Source: Tachypleus tridentatus
Taxonomy: Eukaryota; Arthropoda; Merostomata; Xiphosura; Limulidae
Reading direction: 5' to 3'
DNA length: 64,000 bases
Assembly: GCF_004210375.1 (NCBI RefSeq)
Contig: NC_134831.1
Coordinates: 46,472,035-46,536,034, forward strand
The notes under the pieces were generated by a model. It did not search any database, was not told where the DNA came from, and worked only from the letters and a program-made list of their open reading frames with translations. The position numbers were made by a program, and so were the translations under genes. Shown piece after piece: positions 23,710 through 35,700 of the stretch (within the stretch, counting starts at the first letter, position 1; each line of letters starts with the position of its first letter).

Positions 23710-24650
23710 ATTTAGAATAGTGTATAACAGTTGTATTCTAACCATATTGTATTCGTCATATACATTTCTAATCATACAATAACAAGTGCTATTGTAACAC
23801 ATGGTTTGTAAAAATAGTTTTGACCACTATTGTTTATACTGCATTCCAGTTGACTTGTAAAGTTCTGGATTGAATGAAACATGTCTTTGATAATGTATGT
23901 CGCGATCACAGTGCGGTTGGAGTACTTTTTTTATACAGTTTTCTAATTCTCGAAAATACTTCAGTGACTATATAAAAATGTAGTGTTTAAAAATAGAACA
24001 GATCTTATAGTAACATCTCATCACATTTACAAGTTGTAACACTGAAAAAACTAGTTGAATAACATTTCCATAGGAGTATTTTTTACACTTGTCTTTTGTA
24101 ACGTTTTAGGTTGGCAAAATACCATTCTTAATTTCTTATCTTTAAAACAAATTTGTCAACGTTTTTATCTTCATTTTGTTCTGTTTTCACATTCATCTTT
24201 TGTTACCCGAAATCTCACCCGGATTAACTTTTTCTGCTTGTTATTTTCTGTTATATTAATTAATGACAATTTCTTGAAATACTCATTGGATGTTCATCAC
24301 AAGAGAACTCTGCAAAAGTAGAGGTTCTATCTTGTACTATGTAGCAAAAAACATTTACGTTCGAAACGTTTATGAAAACAGTTTTAGGTTAGTAATTTCA
24401 GCTCAACAATCCCCGTTAGAAATAGGTTCTGTGGTTTAAATATTATTTTATTTATCTTATGTGTTGGTACTAAAGGCATAAATTGGGCAAAGATAAAGTA
24501 TTATTCTAATTTTAGATCACTCAAACATAATTTATAGTTTGTATCAGTATAAAGAGCTTCTAGTGGCGCAAGTTGAGAGATAAACGTTTGTTAGCTTGTG
24601 AAACGAAAGTATATAAGTGAAAATGTTGTTAACACAGCTCGTGGTGCAAC
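23710..24650. repeat. Repeat, inverted copy near 41.5-42.5 kb
   Basis: About 23720-24480 reappears as the reverse complement at about 41480-42480 (for instance TGTTGGTACTAAAGGCATAA at 24462-24481 against its complement near 41500). The part 24530-24650 recurs in direct orientation at 44925-45020 (GGCGCAAGTTGA, AACGTTTGTTAGCT). No coding potential is recognised. A transposon of unknown type or a rearranged duplicated block are both possible. Confidence 0.7.
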
Positions 24651-24951
24651 TCATTGAGAATTATAGTTTCAGATGAATTTTGGACTAGTGTTTATAGGCG
24701 TAGGTCGTACAATGATTATATTATTGTTGACGTTAGTCTGAAATTATCTATCAATATAAGTAGACTTGTAATAATATTGTTGTTGATAATAGTTGAAACT
24801 ATAGTGATAAAAATGTATATTATAGTCAGTTTTCAAACGGTATATCATTGAAATAGCAAGAAAAATTGATATTTTTACCCATTTTGTGACAAAGGGTTTC
24901 GATAGGATGAAGATTTTGGACAGTTACATTTTGTTTATTAAAGAATACATA

Positions 24952-25339
24952 TATACACTGAATGGTCAATTTATTAGGTACACCTGGTCTTTAAGGCAAG
25001 CAGCGAAACAAAGAATCGTGTACCTTCCACTCAATATAAAAAGCATGCAGACATGGTCAAGAGTTAAGACGTTAAGTTGTTGTTCGACGAAACATTAGAA
25101 TGGGGAACGTGTGTGATTTAAGTGACTTTGATTGTGGAATGATTCTTAGTGCCAGGCGTGATGGTTCCAGCATCTCCGACATTGGTGATCGACTGGAATT
25201 TTCAGGCATTACAGTCTCTAGAGTTTATAGGTTATGGCGAATAAAAACATTCTGTAAGCTAGAATTATATGAGCGAAAACATTTTGTTGAAGAGAAAGGT
25301 CAGAGGAGAATGGCCATACTCGTTCAAACTGATTCATAG
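24952..25339 (+). mobile_element. Tc1-like transposon, left end and N-terminal transposase
   Basis: The element begins with an inverted-repeat-like end ACTGAATGGTCAATTTATTA at 24958 followed by GGTACACCTGG, the end sequence of a common Tc1-like family. A transposase starts at 25100: MGNVCDLSDFDCGMILSARR then DGSSISDIGDRLEFSGITVS and RVYRLWR, the paired-like helix-turn-helix that binds the ends. The sequence then breaks off and runs into transporter block Z copy 2. The DDE catalytic half is missing here. It is dead. Confidence 0.8.
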
Positions 25340-25790
25340 CAAGCTTTGTATATGATATATGAGAATAATACATGAATATAGTTAGTAAAGAAAAACAGCT
25401 GGTATCCAGAGAAAATTATTTTATTTTTCAATGTTTCATCCTTTGGTCCCATCAAATCGTAAACACCTCACTGAACACAAGCCATGATTAACCAAACAAA
25501 TACATCTATACTCCAGTTTACATTACTCCACTATGTTACTGAAGACGTCAGAGTATATGTTAATTATTCAATGAGTTATCAACATATAGCATTTTATTTT
25601 ATGAATTTGTTTTCATAAGACAGCTAATGAACATCTTTGAGATGGGTTAAAGAAATTTTTATCAGAACAGCTACAGATGAACTAACATTAAGATACCTTA
25701 TAATATATTGATTAAAAAGGAAGTGAAGTCAGTGTTGCTGTTATAGTTTTAAAAACATCTGGAGATTAACAAGTATTAAGAAAATCACTT

Positions 25791-25881
25791 CTAATGTTCA
25801 AAAGTTACGTAACTAGTTCCTTCGCTGTTCCTGTCAAAGGTTCTTGAAATTAATGGTTGTGTACGTATAGTCACAATATCC
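25791..25881 (-). pseudogene. Transporter copy 2, exon 9 (C-terminus)
   Basis: Acceptor TTTTCATAG, then a frame reading IRTQPLISRTFDRNSEGTSY and VTFEH before TAG at 25791-25793. The phase from exon 8 does not meet this frame. Copy 4 has one base more near the acceptor, which would restore the phase, so a 1-base deletion here is inferred. A short charged and polar tail fits a cytoplasmic C-terminus. Confidence 0.65.
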
Positions 25882-26464
25882 CTATGAAAAGAAGAAACAA
25901 ACAAGCAGGCACATAGACACAAATTTAAAAATTATTTATCATTACGCAATCACATAATATATGTTCATTAATTTCTAAAGTATTTCATTGTAATTTGTAT
26001 TACATAATAAATGTATATCATTCTCATAGCCAATATGTGGTAATAGCTCAAATTCCTTAATTATTAACTGCAATTAATTTTGATAATTGCATTGATCACA
26101 AGAAAACACTGCTACGCTAAATCTAATTTTTTTAACAATACCTTTTTGCTCCCTTACGCTTTATCCGAAAAGACAAGCGTATAATATATCCATTGCAGAT
26201 GATATATTTCTTTCAACAGCGGAACTCATTAGACCAGTTAGGATACAAGTAACATAAACGCTTTCATTGCTCTATGGTGTCGCAGATTGTGAAAGTCTTA
26301 AGTATCATAAAAACATGGTTGTTAATTTGCATTGCGAATTAAACATTTATTTACTTTTATTTTTTTTCCAAGGAAACGAATGATAAAAACAACAAACGCT
26401 GATCTTTAAAACTTACTAAAATAGAACACTTATTGTTCCTAAACTTAAAGGAAATCATTCTCAC

Positions 26465-26564
26465 CTGTGAAAGAAACAGTCGCTATCACACAAATTATAG
26501 CAAACCATCCCGACGAAGAAATAATACAAAGTATAAATGAGGACCAGAGAAAGAAGGAAACCGT
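26465..26564 (-). pseudogene. Transporter copy 2, exon 8
   Basis: The exon has 100 bases (33 codons + 1), acceptor ATTTCAG and donor GTGAGAATG. The phase-0 frame TVSFFLWSSFILCIISSSGW then FAIICVIATVSFT is strongly hydrophobic, fitting the final helix. It is open. The homologous exon in copy 4 has the same splice borders. Confidence 0.7.
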
Positions 26565-26571
26565 CTGAAAT

Positions 26572-26850
26572 ATTTTGTTTGTTTGTTTTTGAATTTCGCA
26601 CAAAGTAACTCGAGGGCTATCTGTGCTAGCCGTCCCTAATTTAGCAGTGTAAGACTAGAGGGAAGCCAGCTCGTCATCACCACCCACCGCCAACTTTTGG
26701 GTTACTCTTTTACCAACGAATAGTGGGATTGACCGTCATTTATAACGCCTCCACGGCTGAAAGGGCGAGCATGTTTGGAGGGACGGGGATGCAAAACCGC
26801 TACCCTCAGATTACGAGTCGCACGCCTTAACACGCTTGGCCATGCCAAGC
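26572..26850 (-). repeat. Family A SINE in copy 2 intron 7
   Basis: This is a full-length Thr-like SINE with the head at the right end (GGCATGGCCAAGCGTGTTAA at 26829-26848). Copy 4 has no SINE at the matching place (about 57381), so it entered after those copies separated. Its left end lies eight bases upstream of the exon 8 acceptor, on the intron side. Confidence 0.85.
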
Positions 26851-27084
26851 AATGAATTATTAGTTAAAACTCGATATGTTCACTTACTGTATACAGAACT
26901 ATATCAAATTTATGTCGGATAATTTCAAATCTAGAAGATAACGTGGTTTTAAGGTAATTACATTTTCACAAAGAGGGTTGGTCTTTAAATAAACTTGACT
27001 ATATAAATTCAATAATTTCTTTACAGAAACATTTATTTAGTTTTGTTTTGGCAAGAAAAAATTGATATAACTTTGTGTACTTGC

Positions 27085-27304
27085 TGATGTAAAAATTACC
27101 ATTCCGAAAATTTCAGAAGTGTATTTAAATCCAAAAAACGTCAGCAACAGCAGCTGGAACACAGACAAAATCAAGAGAAAATGTAAAAGAGAGCCCATAA
27201 ATCCAGATCATGTACATAACTTTTTCTTCAAGAGATGTCGCTACTATAGTGAACAGTAACACTATCTCTTTCCCCAGAAGGAGAAGACTCGTTAAATGAA
27301 GTGA
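27085..27304 (-). pseudogene. Transporter copy 2, exon 7 with frameshift and GC donor
   Basis: Acceptor TTAACTTCAG, phase 0: SLHLTSLLLLGKEIVLLFTI, VATSLEEKVMYM, then helix 10 (GLSFTFSLDFVCVPAAVAD). A 1-base insertion in a T run gives a stop after DVFWI, where copy 4 reads EVFPSKYTSEIFG. The donor is GCAAGT instead of the GTAAGT of copy 4. The inferred ancestral length is 219 bases. Confidence 0.78.
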
Positions 27305-27813
27305 CTGAAGTTAAAAAAACTAATTTAAAATACAAGAAACATAAAACAACAGCTTTAAAAAGGATAGAAATTATCAGGTTTAATCCAGAGATATATTTTT
27401 ATTATAAGTACACATTATTCGGTGCAAAGTTTTGATTAAGTGTGTGTTTCTTATCCTTTTATTTTGGTGAGAAAAACTGTACTTATCAAATCGATTGATT
27501 AGATGAGTAATCTGAAACTGTTAAGGTAATTATTTTCTTTGCGTTAAACTAAACTGTTTTATACACGTTTTCAACATTATTTTCACTATTTCAATATTAT
27601 CTCAGTATTACAACACTTAATATTTTCGCTTTATGTACAAAGCAAAAAAAGGACTGTGTTGTTATACGGCAGAGCACAGACACAAGTTTTATTATTCTAA
27701 ACTCACTATCTTACTGATTAACCATAAAGATTTTATCCATTTAACATAACAAATATTATTTTAATGATTTTTAATAACAACACAAGTTCAATCACTTTTT
27801 TACACGTTTTTAC

Positions 27814-27936
27814 CTTGTAAGATATTTTATACTGAATTACGCCCACAGTCACCCGGCTGAGAGCATGAACAGTTCCAGCTACAGAACCAACGACAGATAG
27901 AAACGTATCGTCTCCTATAAATGTCTCTCCATATGT
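27814..27936 (-). pseudogene. Transporter copy 2, exon 6
   Basis: The exon has 123 bases and 41 open codons: TYGETFIGDDTFLSVVGSVA then HALSRVTVGVIQYKISYK. Asp in the MFS loop of copy 1 (IQDKIS) is Tyr here (IQYKIS). Splice sites are as in copy 1. Confidence 0.85.
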
Positions 27937-28156
27937 CTGAAAAACAGTAAGAAAGTAATTTTGAGATGAAAAAGCAAAATTTCTTTCATCACTCAGGCTA
28001 GATTGTTTTAACACAGATCTGGAGTTGTTACTTAGTTTCTAAACATAAATTCTCCTTATTTTATACAAGGTTAGAAAACTGCACTCAGTAGTTGCATGCA
28101 GAGTTTTTAAAGGTTAATCTTAGTCACAGTAGTTAAAAGTTACAGATACTACTTAC

Positions 28157-28453
28157 CTCATAAAAAACATTCACAAACGTATATGGGTAATTTGGGTACA
28201 TACAAACTATTGGCCCACTTTTAAAATTATTTCATTTTAAGAGCTTCTGTTGGTGACACGTAAAATTGAGCTTCATTATTTTTGTACGGTTGGTGGTCAT
28301 CAGTGTTCGCATTAGCGTTTCTTCTAATGATGTAGAGAGTTTTTAATTATTTATTGTTGTTGTACAGTCTAGAGTTTTCATACTTTATTATTTAATGCAC
28401 GAATGCTTTGACGTTTTGCACATATATGTTAGTCCACTGGATACTGTTTCTTC
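28157..28453 (-). pseudogene. Transporter copy 2, exon 5, multiple stops
   Basis: It is recognisable from EETVSSGLTYMCKTSKHSCI, then TAA directly after the next codon, with further stops and deletions. The acceptor CCAG and donor GTAAGT remain. Length is 297 against an inferred 300. Confidence 0.78.
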
Positions 28454-29397
28454 CTGGATTAGAAATATAAATGCAGTTCTTCTGAAAGTATAGAAACTGC
28501 TAATACAGTATAATGGAAAAAAGAAGTACCAACTTTTCTAATTTTTTAATTATCTGATAAAGCCTTCATTTTACTGAAGGTTGTTTTTTTTTATAAAAAA
28601 AACATTACACTTCGTTAATATTAGTTTTTGGTTCAGCCTCTTTAGATGAAAATTAAATTCCACCAACGTTTCTATATATTAGTAAAACATCTGTCGTCAC
28701 AGCTTCGGTTCACACATGCCAAAGTTTCTTCAGAATTACGCAGTAACACAATATTTTTAACAGAATATTCTTAAATACTGTAGAAGGAAAAAGAAAACAG
28801 GTATCATTAAATTAACATTTCTGGAACACGTAAAGTAATGGTACTTATCAATCATGTATAAAACTCTTACGCTCATTTTCAAAAAGTATTACTAGGAATA
28901 ATGAAGCGTTTAAAACGTGATGGAAATATGCAAAGTTATTTTACTGTCGTGTTTGGGTTTAATGAGGAGATACTTATCGTACAAACAACTCACGTTTAGA
29001 AATTATGTAGATTTGTATTCATTTTCTAACCAAAATGACACCGACAGAATTTAAAAGGAGCATTTTAGAGCGTTTAGAAGATAAATCTCCAGAAGTTCAA
29101 TATACATGTATTTGATTGCAATTGAATTATTTTTATAATTTGGTTGGAATTTAACATACGTCCACAGAATGCTTACTATTCAGAATTAAAGTATTTCCAG
29201 CTCGCTTTACAAAAACTGTTACTAGTAAATAAGTCGGACTTTTTCATATCCTATGAAACGGATATATATAAATGTATATACTTACACCTATATACATGTA
29301 TAGCTATTGAAATAAAATAGTTCAATGATATTTTTAAACAAATGGAATATGAAATTATCTGTTTTTTTAAATATTTCTAATTGAGATGTTTTCGAAA

Positions 29398-29498
29398 GAA
29401 AAAAACAGACAAGTCACAAAGTATCAATCACTCCATAAGTGATTATGGTTGTTACGAGGCTGTGTTGTACACTCCAGTACGTCACTGCTATCCCAAAA
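29398..29498 (-). pseudogene. Transporter copy 2, exon 2, truncated
   Basis: FGIAVTYWSVQHSLVTTIIT and YGVIDTL are followed by TGA where copy 1 has GGA (Gly). The 3' end and donor are deleted. Confidence 0.78.
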
Positions 29499-31029
29499 CT
29501 AACAGACAAAAATGTTTTTATTTAAATTGAATAAATACGCCAGTACGAGAACTACGAGAATTACACACATATAACATTCATATTAACAAAAAATTAATAT
29601 TACATGTAAAGATGTCTATTAGATCTAAAGAAAAAGATTACCATCTCTCCTATTCCGTTTTCATACTTTGATATTTCCTGTACCATTACAGTATCATTAT
29701 TTTGGTTTTCCTTCTGTTCCTTTATCTATACAGTGTATCATTTTTGTACACTTTTTGCGCCACCATTTCTAATCTTCCTACTTAATACCAACATATTTCA
29801 TAATCATATATCGCAACGACATCTTCGGAAATATCTCTTAAGACATTTAGTAGAATTACCTAAAAGAAACAAAAACTTTGTTTTGGGAAATAATTTTTAT
29901 TTGCCTGGGAACAAGAAAAAGTAAAAATTTTGTTACATAGTGTAATCAGTCAATCAGTGTTATAGAATTAAACATATGAAAGAATTACTAAAATTACGTG
30001 AAAAACATACTCTGTTAACGCCAAAAACAAATAGCATAAAAATGAATAAATTGTTTAAAACTTACTGAAAGCTATTGTATTTTGAACATCAGTCTATTTC
30101 AATGATATAAAAACGTCTACCTGATCGAGTTTAGGCCTTGTAAACAAGGCAAAGTATTCTTTATTCTTTTGTTGAAGAATAGCTCTACTAACTTTATCTT
30201 ATGATTGTTAAAGGCTGTAAAATTACAGAACATTATTTTGAATGCTATAGCTTTCAATGTTCCACATGAAAGCGGAAAATCTTGTATAATTGCGGCGTGT
30301 TTAGGACCTCATTTGATTCAGAAAAAACATCAAACGCTAATTCACACATCATTAGACAATCTGAAAATACTTTTATTCAGATAAGTTATGTAAGACTTAC
30401 CTCATTTGCTTCACATAATTTTGTTAGAACTGCATTTGAGATCGAAGATTGCGTGATCCTGACATGATACCGAATAATAAAGAACGTTCAATACATGATA
30501 CATTTGATTTATTTTACTACGTGTAACTATTTAGTGAATCAAAGGTTTAGAATAAATAGAAAACCAGTATATATAAAACTGGAATTATGAAAGTGGTATC
30601 TAACAAAAGTAATTCAGGAATATATCAAGTCATTGTAAACAGTAGATATTTTTAACTTTGTGTAATTAGTAAAGTAAAAGTCTCTATGAAACGAGATTAA
30701 AGAGTAAAATTTGTAATGTTTATACTGTAACTGTTTTGAATTACTTTCCGCTATCGCTATAAATATAACAAAAATAGTTACTTACAGAGTCTAGTATTAT
30801 TTCTTCCTTTTTTAAAAAAAATATTTTGTACAAAAAGTTAAAGTTATTTTAACCGTCACAGAAAATATGATACATGAAAACTAAGAAACGCAATGACTTC
30901 ACAGAGAGGAAAATAACTTTTATCAAACTATATTTAGTCTTGTATAACAACTGTTCTATTTATGTGCATGCGCACAACTCAATAAATATAGATGCATAGG
31001 TATAACAAGGTAAAACCTTGTGTGTTAAA

Positions 31030-31440
31030 ACAAATGGTTTCAAGCAATAATGTAAGTGTAATCTTTTTTCATTGTTTTACAGTTATGGACAGAAACATGA
31101 CAGGAAAGAATTTGTAGATGTATTGAGCTTGTTTGAAAATTACTTTTCTATCATGTACAAAATAATAATTGACATTCCGTGAGAGAAGAAAACCGACTTG
31201 TAGAGAAAAATATATATGTAAAAACGGCTGGTATCGGTAGAGAAAGCTCTGTGTAGAGGAGCGAACAACGTTTCGACCTTTTACGGTCATCCTCATTTTC
31301 ACAATGAAAGAAAGAGATAATTGGCCCACAGCTGACCACATGTTTGAAGGGGTTATGTCATTCAGTGTAGGAATGTAGACGGCGTGCTTAAATGCTTAAT
31401 GTTATTTATAATATAGGTATAATGGTGTTCCTTTGTGCTT
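31030..31440 (-). mobile_element. Penelope-like element tail, copy 2
   Basis: The segment matches 22310-22740: the minus strand reads GTPLYLYYK near 31402-31430 and ends left in the same flank (CAATGGTTTCAAGC against GATGGCTTGAAGC). The GIY-YIG part is missing because a Tc1 transposase piece is joined at about 31440. Because the flanks match, this insertion is shared by units 1 and 2. Confidence 0.75.
31254..31300 (-). ncRNA. Hammerhead-ribozyme-like core, mutated
   Basis: The minus strand reads ATGAGGA, then a perfect GACC/GGTC hairpin, then GAAAC. The first core C is an A. Stem II is better preserved than in the 22.6 kb copy. It is probably inactive. Confidence 0.35.
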
Positions 31441-31735
31441 TCTCCTTTCATGGAACAATTGAGCATCAGGATATATAGGGGCATCAAAGAGAAGCTGGCA
31501 ACATTGGCATGTTGGAGAGAGCATCCTTATTGACTGAAGGCCATCTTGTGTGGAAATGACTGGATCTTTTAGCAGGATAACGCTGCAATCCACAATGTCC
31601 GCAACACAAAGGACTTTTTTATGGCGAATAACGTGATTTTTTGAGACCATCCAGCGTGTTCGCCCGAACAGAACCCCATTGAAAAGGGAAGTCTTTTTGG
31701 AATGGTCTTAAACTTTTGAACAGCTAGTATTTAGG
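31440..31735 (+). mobile_element. Tc1-like transposase, C-terminal DD34E part, broken
   Basis: The plus strand reads QDNAAIHNVRNTKDFFMANN, VIF, stop, DHPACSPEQNPIEKG. The second Asp (GAT at 31576-31578) and the Glu (GAA at 31681-31683) are separated by 34 residues, as in Tc1. Stops lie directly before QDNA and before DHPA. It is a different part of a Tc1-type gene from that at 25 kb; whether both come from the same family cannot be decided because they do not overlap. Confidence 0.8.
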
Positions 31736-32204
31736 CTAATTTCATTGTGTTCATTTTCCCTATTAAATGCTAAAAAAGTTTTTTATTTTTATTTTTCCCA
31801 CCACCAACTCTAAGGCTAGTGTGTAATCTTGCTCCTTCCCCACTGGGAGGATATCTGAAAACATATATAGTTTCAAAATCAAGCTAGTTTAACACTAGGG
31901 GTAAAACAGTTTGTGTTCAATTTCACCCTATTTCTTAAAGATAATAGTAAAACGTGAAACAAACATATAAACTTGTTGTCAAAAAGCCTGAGAAGAAGAC
32001 AAATTTGTTTTGATATATCGGTTTATATTGGTGTTTATGATAACTGTTTAAAGCTGTACCCACCGGTTATAATATTAATCTACTGTCCAGATTGAAATGA
32101 CAACGTATAAGTAGCATATCACCTCACTCCACTCACAAAATTAAAGATTCACTGTCACTCTTATTGGATATTAATAGCTTAAAGTATAAAAATTATATTA
32201 TGTT

Positions 32205-32270
32205 ATCGCATGGATTTGAACGCGGTTCACTGATGTGGAAACCCGCTCTCTATCAGAATGCCAACTCGCC
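32205..32270 (-). repeat. tRNA-like segment (possible third SINE head)
   Basis: On the minus strand AGTTGGCATTCTGATAGAGA resembles an A-box region, and CGCGTTCAAATCC a B box, spaced as in a tRNA. The acceptor stem does not pair well. It could be a decayed tRNA gene or the head of a SINE unlike families A and B. Confidence 0.35.
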
Positions 32271-32554
32271 TGTTATTTATTTGTAGTCATAAAATACAAA
32301 TCTTTTCTTTCTGCTGTCATGCTGTTTTAGATGTCAGGACCTGTCACGCCATGACTCCACCGGTCTCCCCGGTAATCATCGATCGCCGACCGCCAAACCT
32401 CACGCCGCTTCAAATAGCCACGTTCATCGCCCAAGCGAACCCGAGCGCAACGATAGACGCTACCAGGATTCGAATCTTCCGCCGGAGCTATATTTTTATC
32501 CCGTCCTCTACGCTCGGTGACACGCACAGGAAATCAAAAATCAAAATGCAATGA
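32258..32554 (+). other. GC-rich open frame, possible retroelement ORF1 start
   Basis: Ninety-eight codons are open on the plus strand. From an internal Met they read MTPPVSPVIIDRRPPNLTPL, then QIATFIAQANPSATIDATRI. Base composition is far above the surrounding AT-rich DNA. The pattern faintly resembles N-termini of LINE ORF1 proteins, but there is no zinc knuckle or other domain to support it. A 66-codon frame on the opposite strand overlaps it, so chance is possible. Confidence 0.25.
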
Positions 32555-32772
32555 ATCACACACACGAAAAAAATCTCAAGAAGAGATATAAAGAAATCGA
32601 GGGCACTCACAAGAGAACTTCTCTTCGCCCTACTCGTTATGTAAAATTTAACTGGGCTAGTGATTGATTATAAATAACCAAACCGACAAGATTTAAAGTT
32701 AAAGAATTTATAATTCAATCTGGTGAAAACGGTCAAATGGTGGTCCGCGAGATGTTAAATATTAACTCTACA

Positions 32773-32790
32773 AAAAAAAAAAAAAAAAAA
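32773..32790 (+). repeat. A18 homopolymer
   Basis: A run of 18 A with no interruption follows the GC-rich island by about 240 bases. It may be the 3' poly(A) of a retrocopied sequence. Confidence 0.85.
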
Positions 32791-35700
32791 TACAAAAGGA
32801 CAGGGATCTGTAGATACAAAAACTTCAGAACTTTCACGATCAGGGCACCAAAACTTCTACCCTTACCGTGCCAGGACGATGCTGGAAAGTAAATCAGTTT
32901 TAATAAAGCTTATAACAAAAAACACTCAAAAAATATACAACAATAAAACACAAGTGTTAAGTCTGCAATTGATCAAAAGATCGATCTGAGGCAGTAGCAG
33001 GATAAATATGGAAAGTTCTTGGATATATAACTGAGTGATCGATTCTATTTGTCTCAATGAGTTGTTATATTTCCGTCTGGGACGATTAATGACTTCTTGC
33101 GAATCTTCCTTGTGTCTTCTTTCTGAACGTGATGTTGATTTCTGAAGTGGTTGATATGTCTTTAGTTTTAACGAGCGTGGTTTGGGTCTGTCTTCTTTCG
33201 TTTGGGTCGCTGCTGAAGGGTAACGTCAACGTTGCTCAGAATTTCTTGTCTTTCTTCTTAGCATTAATTAAAGGGTTGCTCTTGCAGCAGAGATAATTGG
33301 CATACATGAAGATGAAAAGCTTACTAGACGAGGGGTACTCTGACTGACAGACTTGACATGCTTAAGTAGTTGGGCGACTTCGGGGACTTTCGACACTAAA
33401 ATGAAAATACTGTAGGTACATCTGTGGTTAAGTATATAATCAGCTACCTGTTTATGCTCGGTAACGACTTCAACAAACGTAGTTGGTTAACCTGTGGTCT
33501 TGGAGTGGATTCTGTGTGCTGCATGGAGTTTCGTGGAAGTTGTTGTTTTCAAAGAATATTGAATTTCAGCAGAAGTTACAAAGAGATGAACGTTCTTCAT
33601 AAATACCGAGTATAAGCTAACGACTAGCTGCTAGTGATAAAAATAAATAAACACACACACGTGACACCAACAGAATGTACTGTATTAGTGTAAATTACAT
33701 GAATGGTTAAAGTTATTAAAGTTATTTTACTGCTTCTTTTACCAATATGTAAATAGGTAATTTAAGTTTACGGGTTTTAAACCATACTAATTTATTATTG
33801 TCTATTGTTTAAGTATAAAAGTTGTCTAATGTTATAAGAAACAAACATGCAGCCCAGGTTGTTATCCATTTTATCACTTTTCACGTAATTATTCTTGTTT
33901 CAATATTTGGCAGCTCTGCTTACTGACATCGAAGGATATGTAAGATACAGATATCTATTTATGTACATCTAAAATTATGTACACTGTTATATTCCTCTAA
34001 CACATTAGTTGCCTTGGTATCAATTTTTGTTTCAATATCCTAATCATTTTAAACTGTATTTTCTTTGACTGTTGGTTATAAAATGGTTAAGTGCGAGAAA
34101 AAGAGAAACTGTTCAGATGAAAGTTAATTGAAGAATAGAAGGATTTTCGATATTAACGATAACTGATCATGAAAAGTTATTTTGTAACAACAATGAAATC
34201 TTTATAGGTAGAAATGTTTGAACCTGTATAGAGACGATCGCACTTATTGTTGAGAATAGTTTTCACAAAAAAAATATGATTTCTATCTTTCATGCAAACG
34301 ACAACTGGAAATAAAAACTCACGTCAGTACGAAATATAAAAAAGAAAATAAGCACATAATATTTTATACTTTACATAATATTTTATGGTAACACACAAAT
34401 AGATACTTCATAACACAAAACACAGAAATACATCAGGATATACCCCGACTGAGTTTTATCTATCTCTTTCGTTTTAGTTTCTTTTTTTATAGTTGATTTG
34501 ATTTATTCAAACTTTTGTCTAAAGTATGTTATACTTTGTGTTTCTTTTCCACTAGATTTTTAATATTAACATACTCTTGTTTATTTAGTCTTTTACTCTA
34601 ATGATACACATGACAAAAATGATGGCATATGTTAGGACTGACTGCTTCATACATCAGAAACCTTTAAACGTATTATGTATTACTTGTGTTGAACGAGATG
34701 CCTCGTCAGCACCTGAGATGTCAGTTGTTATGTGATAAATATATAACATATTCTCTTTTGCTTTAAACTATGAGTTTTTATAATTTCCATAACCCGAAAA
34801 GTATCTAAAGCTTAATAGCACGGGAATAATCAGTGTCGGTATACGGAAGTGCTTTCAACTGATTTCCTAATTTTGTAAAACCGAAATCAGTTTTCCAGAA
34901 CTTAAAATTTATTATTTGTACATTCAATTTTATAATTTTTTTACGTTTCCTTTTGTTCTGCTGTTATTATCTCCACTACTATACAAAAATTTATGTCTGA
35001 GAGATAAAGGTTGCCAACAGCATGTTAACACGTTTGGAGCGTATCTGTACAGGTGGATCAAATTCAAACATTTTGCATAAATCTCAAGTTAAAATAATTT
35101 AATAAATTCTATAGAATTTTTGAATTCACTCTTTTTACCTCTGTTAAGATAAATATGTAAGAAATTGTTAATGAAGACACCAATAGACTTCAACGAGAGA
35201 ACTTCTACATTTCGAAACTTAAAACATTATATCCTTATGAACCATTATTTTAGTAACTCTACTGCTTAGAATTTAAGTTTTAATTACTGTATTGCTAATT
35301 TTTGTTTATAGATAACTGTTTTCATAAAAGTACGAAAACTAGAGGCTAAAGAAATAATATATTCAAATGGGTTTATTTATCAGAATTTTGTAGTAATTTG
35401 GATAATACATTTTATACTAGCACCAGTGTACTTTAATTAATTTTTAAAAAGATTTATCAACTTAATCTCTCCAAAATAAGAACATTAATGACCATAATAA
35501 GTTTTTTTTTAATTTTGGACACGATAATGCAAAACACGTACTTGTAGATATTATAAAATATCTCTTAAAAGTGAATGGTTTATGAAGTTTAGAAAAAGAG
35601 AAACTACAAATCAAACCTTCATATTTGGTAAATAATTTGAGACATAACGTGTTCAGTGACTTGCAGAATTCTAAAATTATTGATCAAACTATAAAAAGTA

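Larger units (their letters stand above)
25791..29498 (-). pseudogene. OFA-type MFS transporter, copy 2 (exons 9-5 and 2)
   Basis: Copy 2 keeps the 3' exons that copy 1 lost, so it supplies the C-terminal half of the family: exon 6 (second MFS loop), exon 7 (helices 9-11), exon 8 (a last hydrophobic helix) and exon 9 (hydrophilic C-terminal tail ending in a TAG at 25791-25793). Exons 1, 3 and 4 are deleted. Exon 5 has several stops, exon 2 has a stop and no donor, exon 7 has a 1-base insertion giving a TAA, and exon 9 has an apparent 1-base deletion next to its acceptor. It cannot encode a carrier. Confidence 0.82.
25340..31030. repeat. Block Z, copy 2 (transporter gene with flanks)
   Basis: The block matches copy 1 (14080 onward) and copy 4 (56220 onward). 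Two internal deletions relative to copy 1 are visible: the junction at about 29260 joins sequence matching 15690 to sequence matching 18045 (removing exons 3 and 4), and that at about 29880 joins sequence matching 18720 to sequence matching 21200 (removing exon 1). Blocks X and Y are not present on its left. Confidence 0.82.
31740..33640. other. Unassigned region with GC-rich island and A18 run
   Basis: It matches no other part of the window that I can see. Inside are a tRNA-like segment at 32205-32270, a GC-rich stretch at 32330-32530 with a 98-codon open frame, 18 A at about 32773-32790, and a segment (32800-33400) with fewer AT runs than its neighbours. A retroelement fragment is likely but I cannot name it. 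Confidence 0.4.

Noticed and set aside
23173..23802. Open frames of 173-209 codons on both strands
   Set aside because: They run through the 500 N gap and consist almost wholly of unknown residues.
31402..31650. Minus-strand open frame of 82 codons
   Set aside because: It is a chimera: the C-terminal residues come from the Penelope tail and the rest is antisense to the Tc1 transposase fragment.
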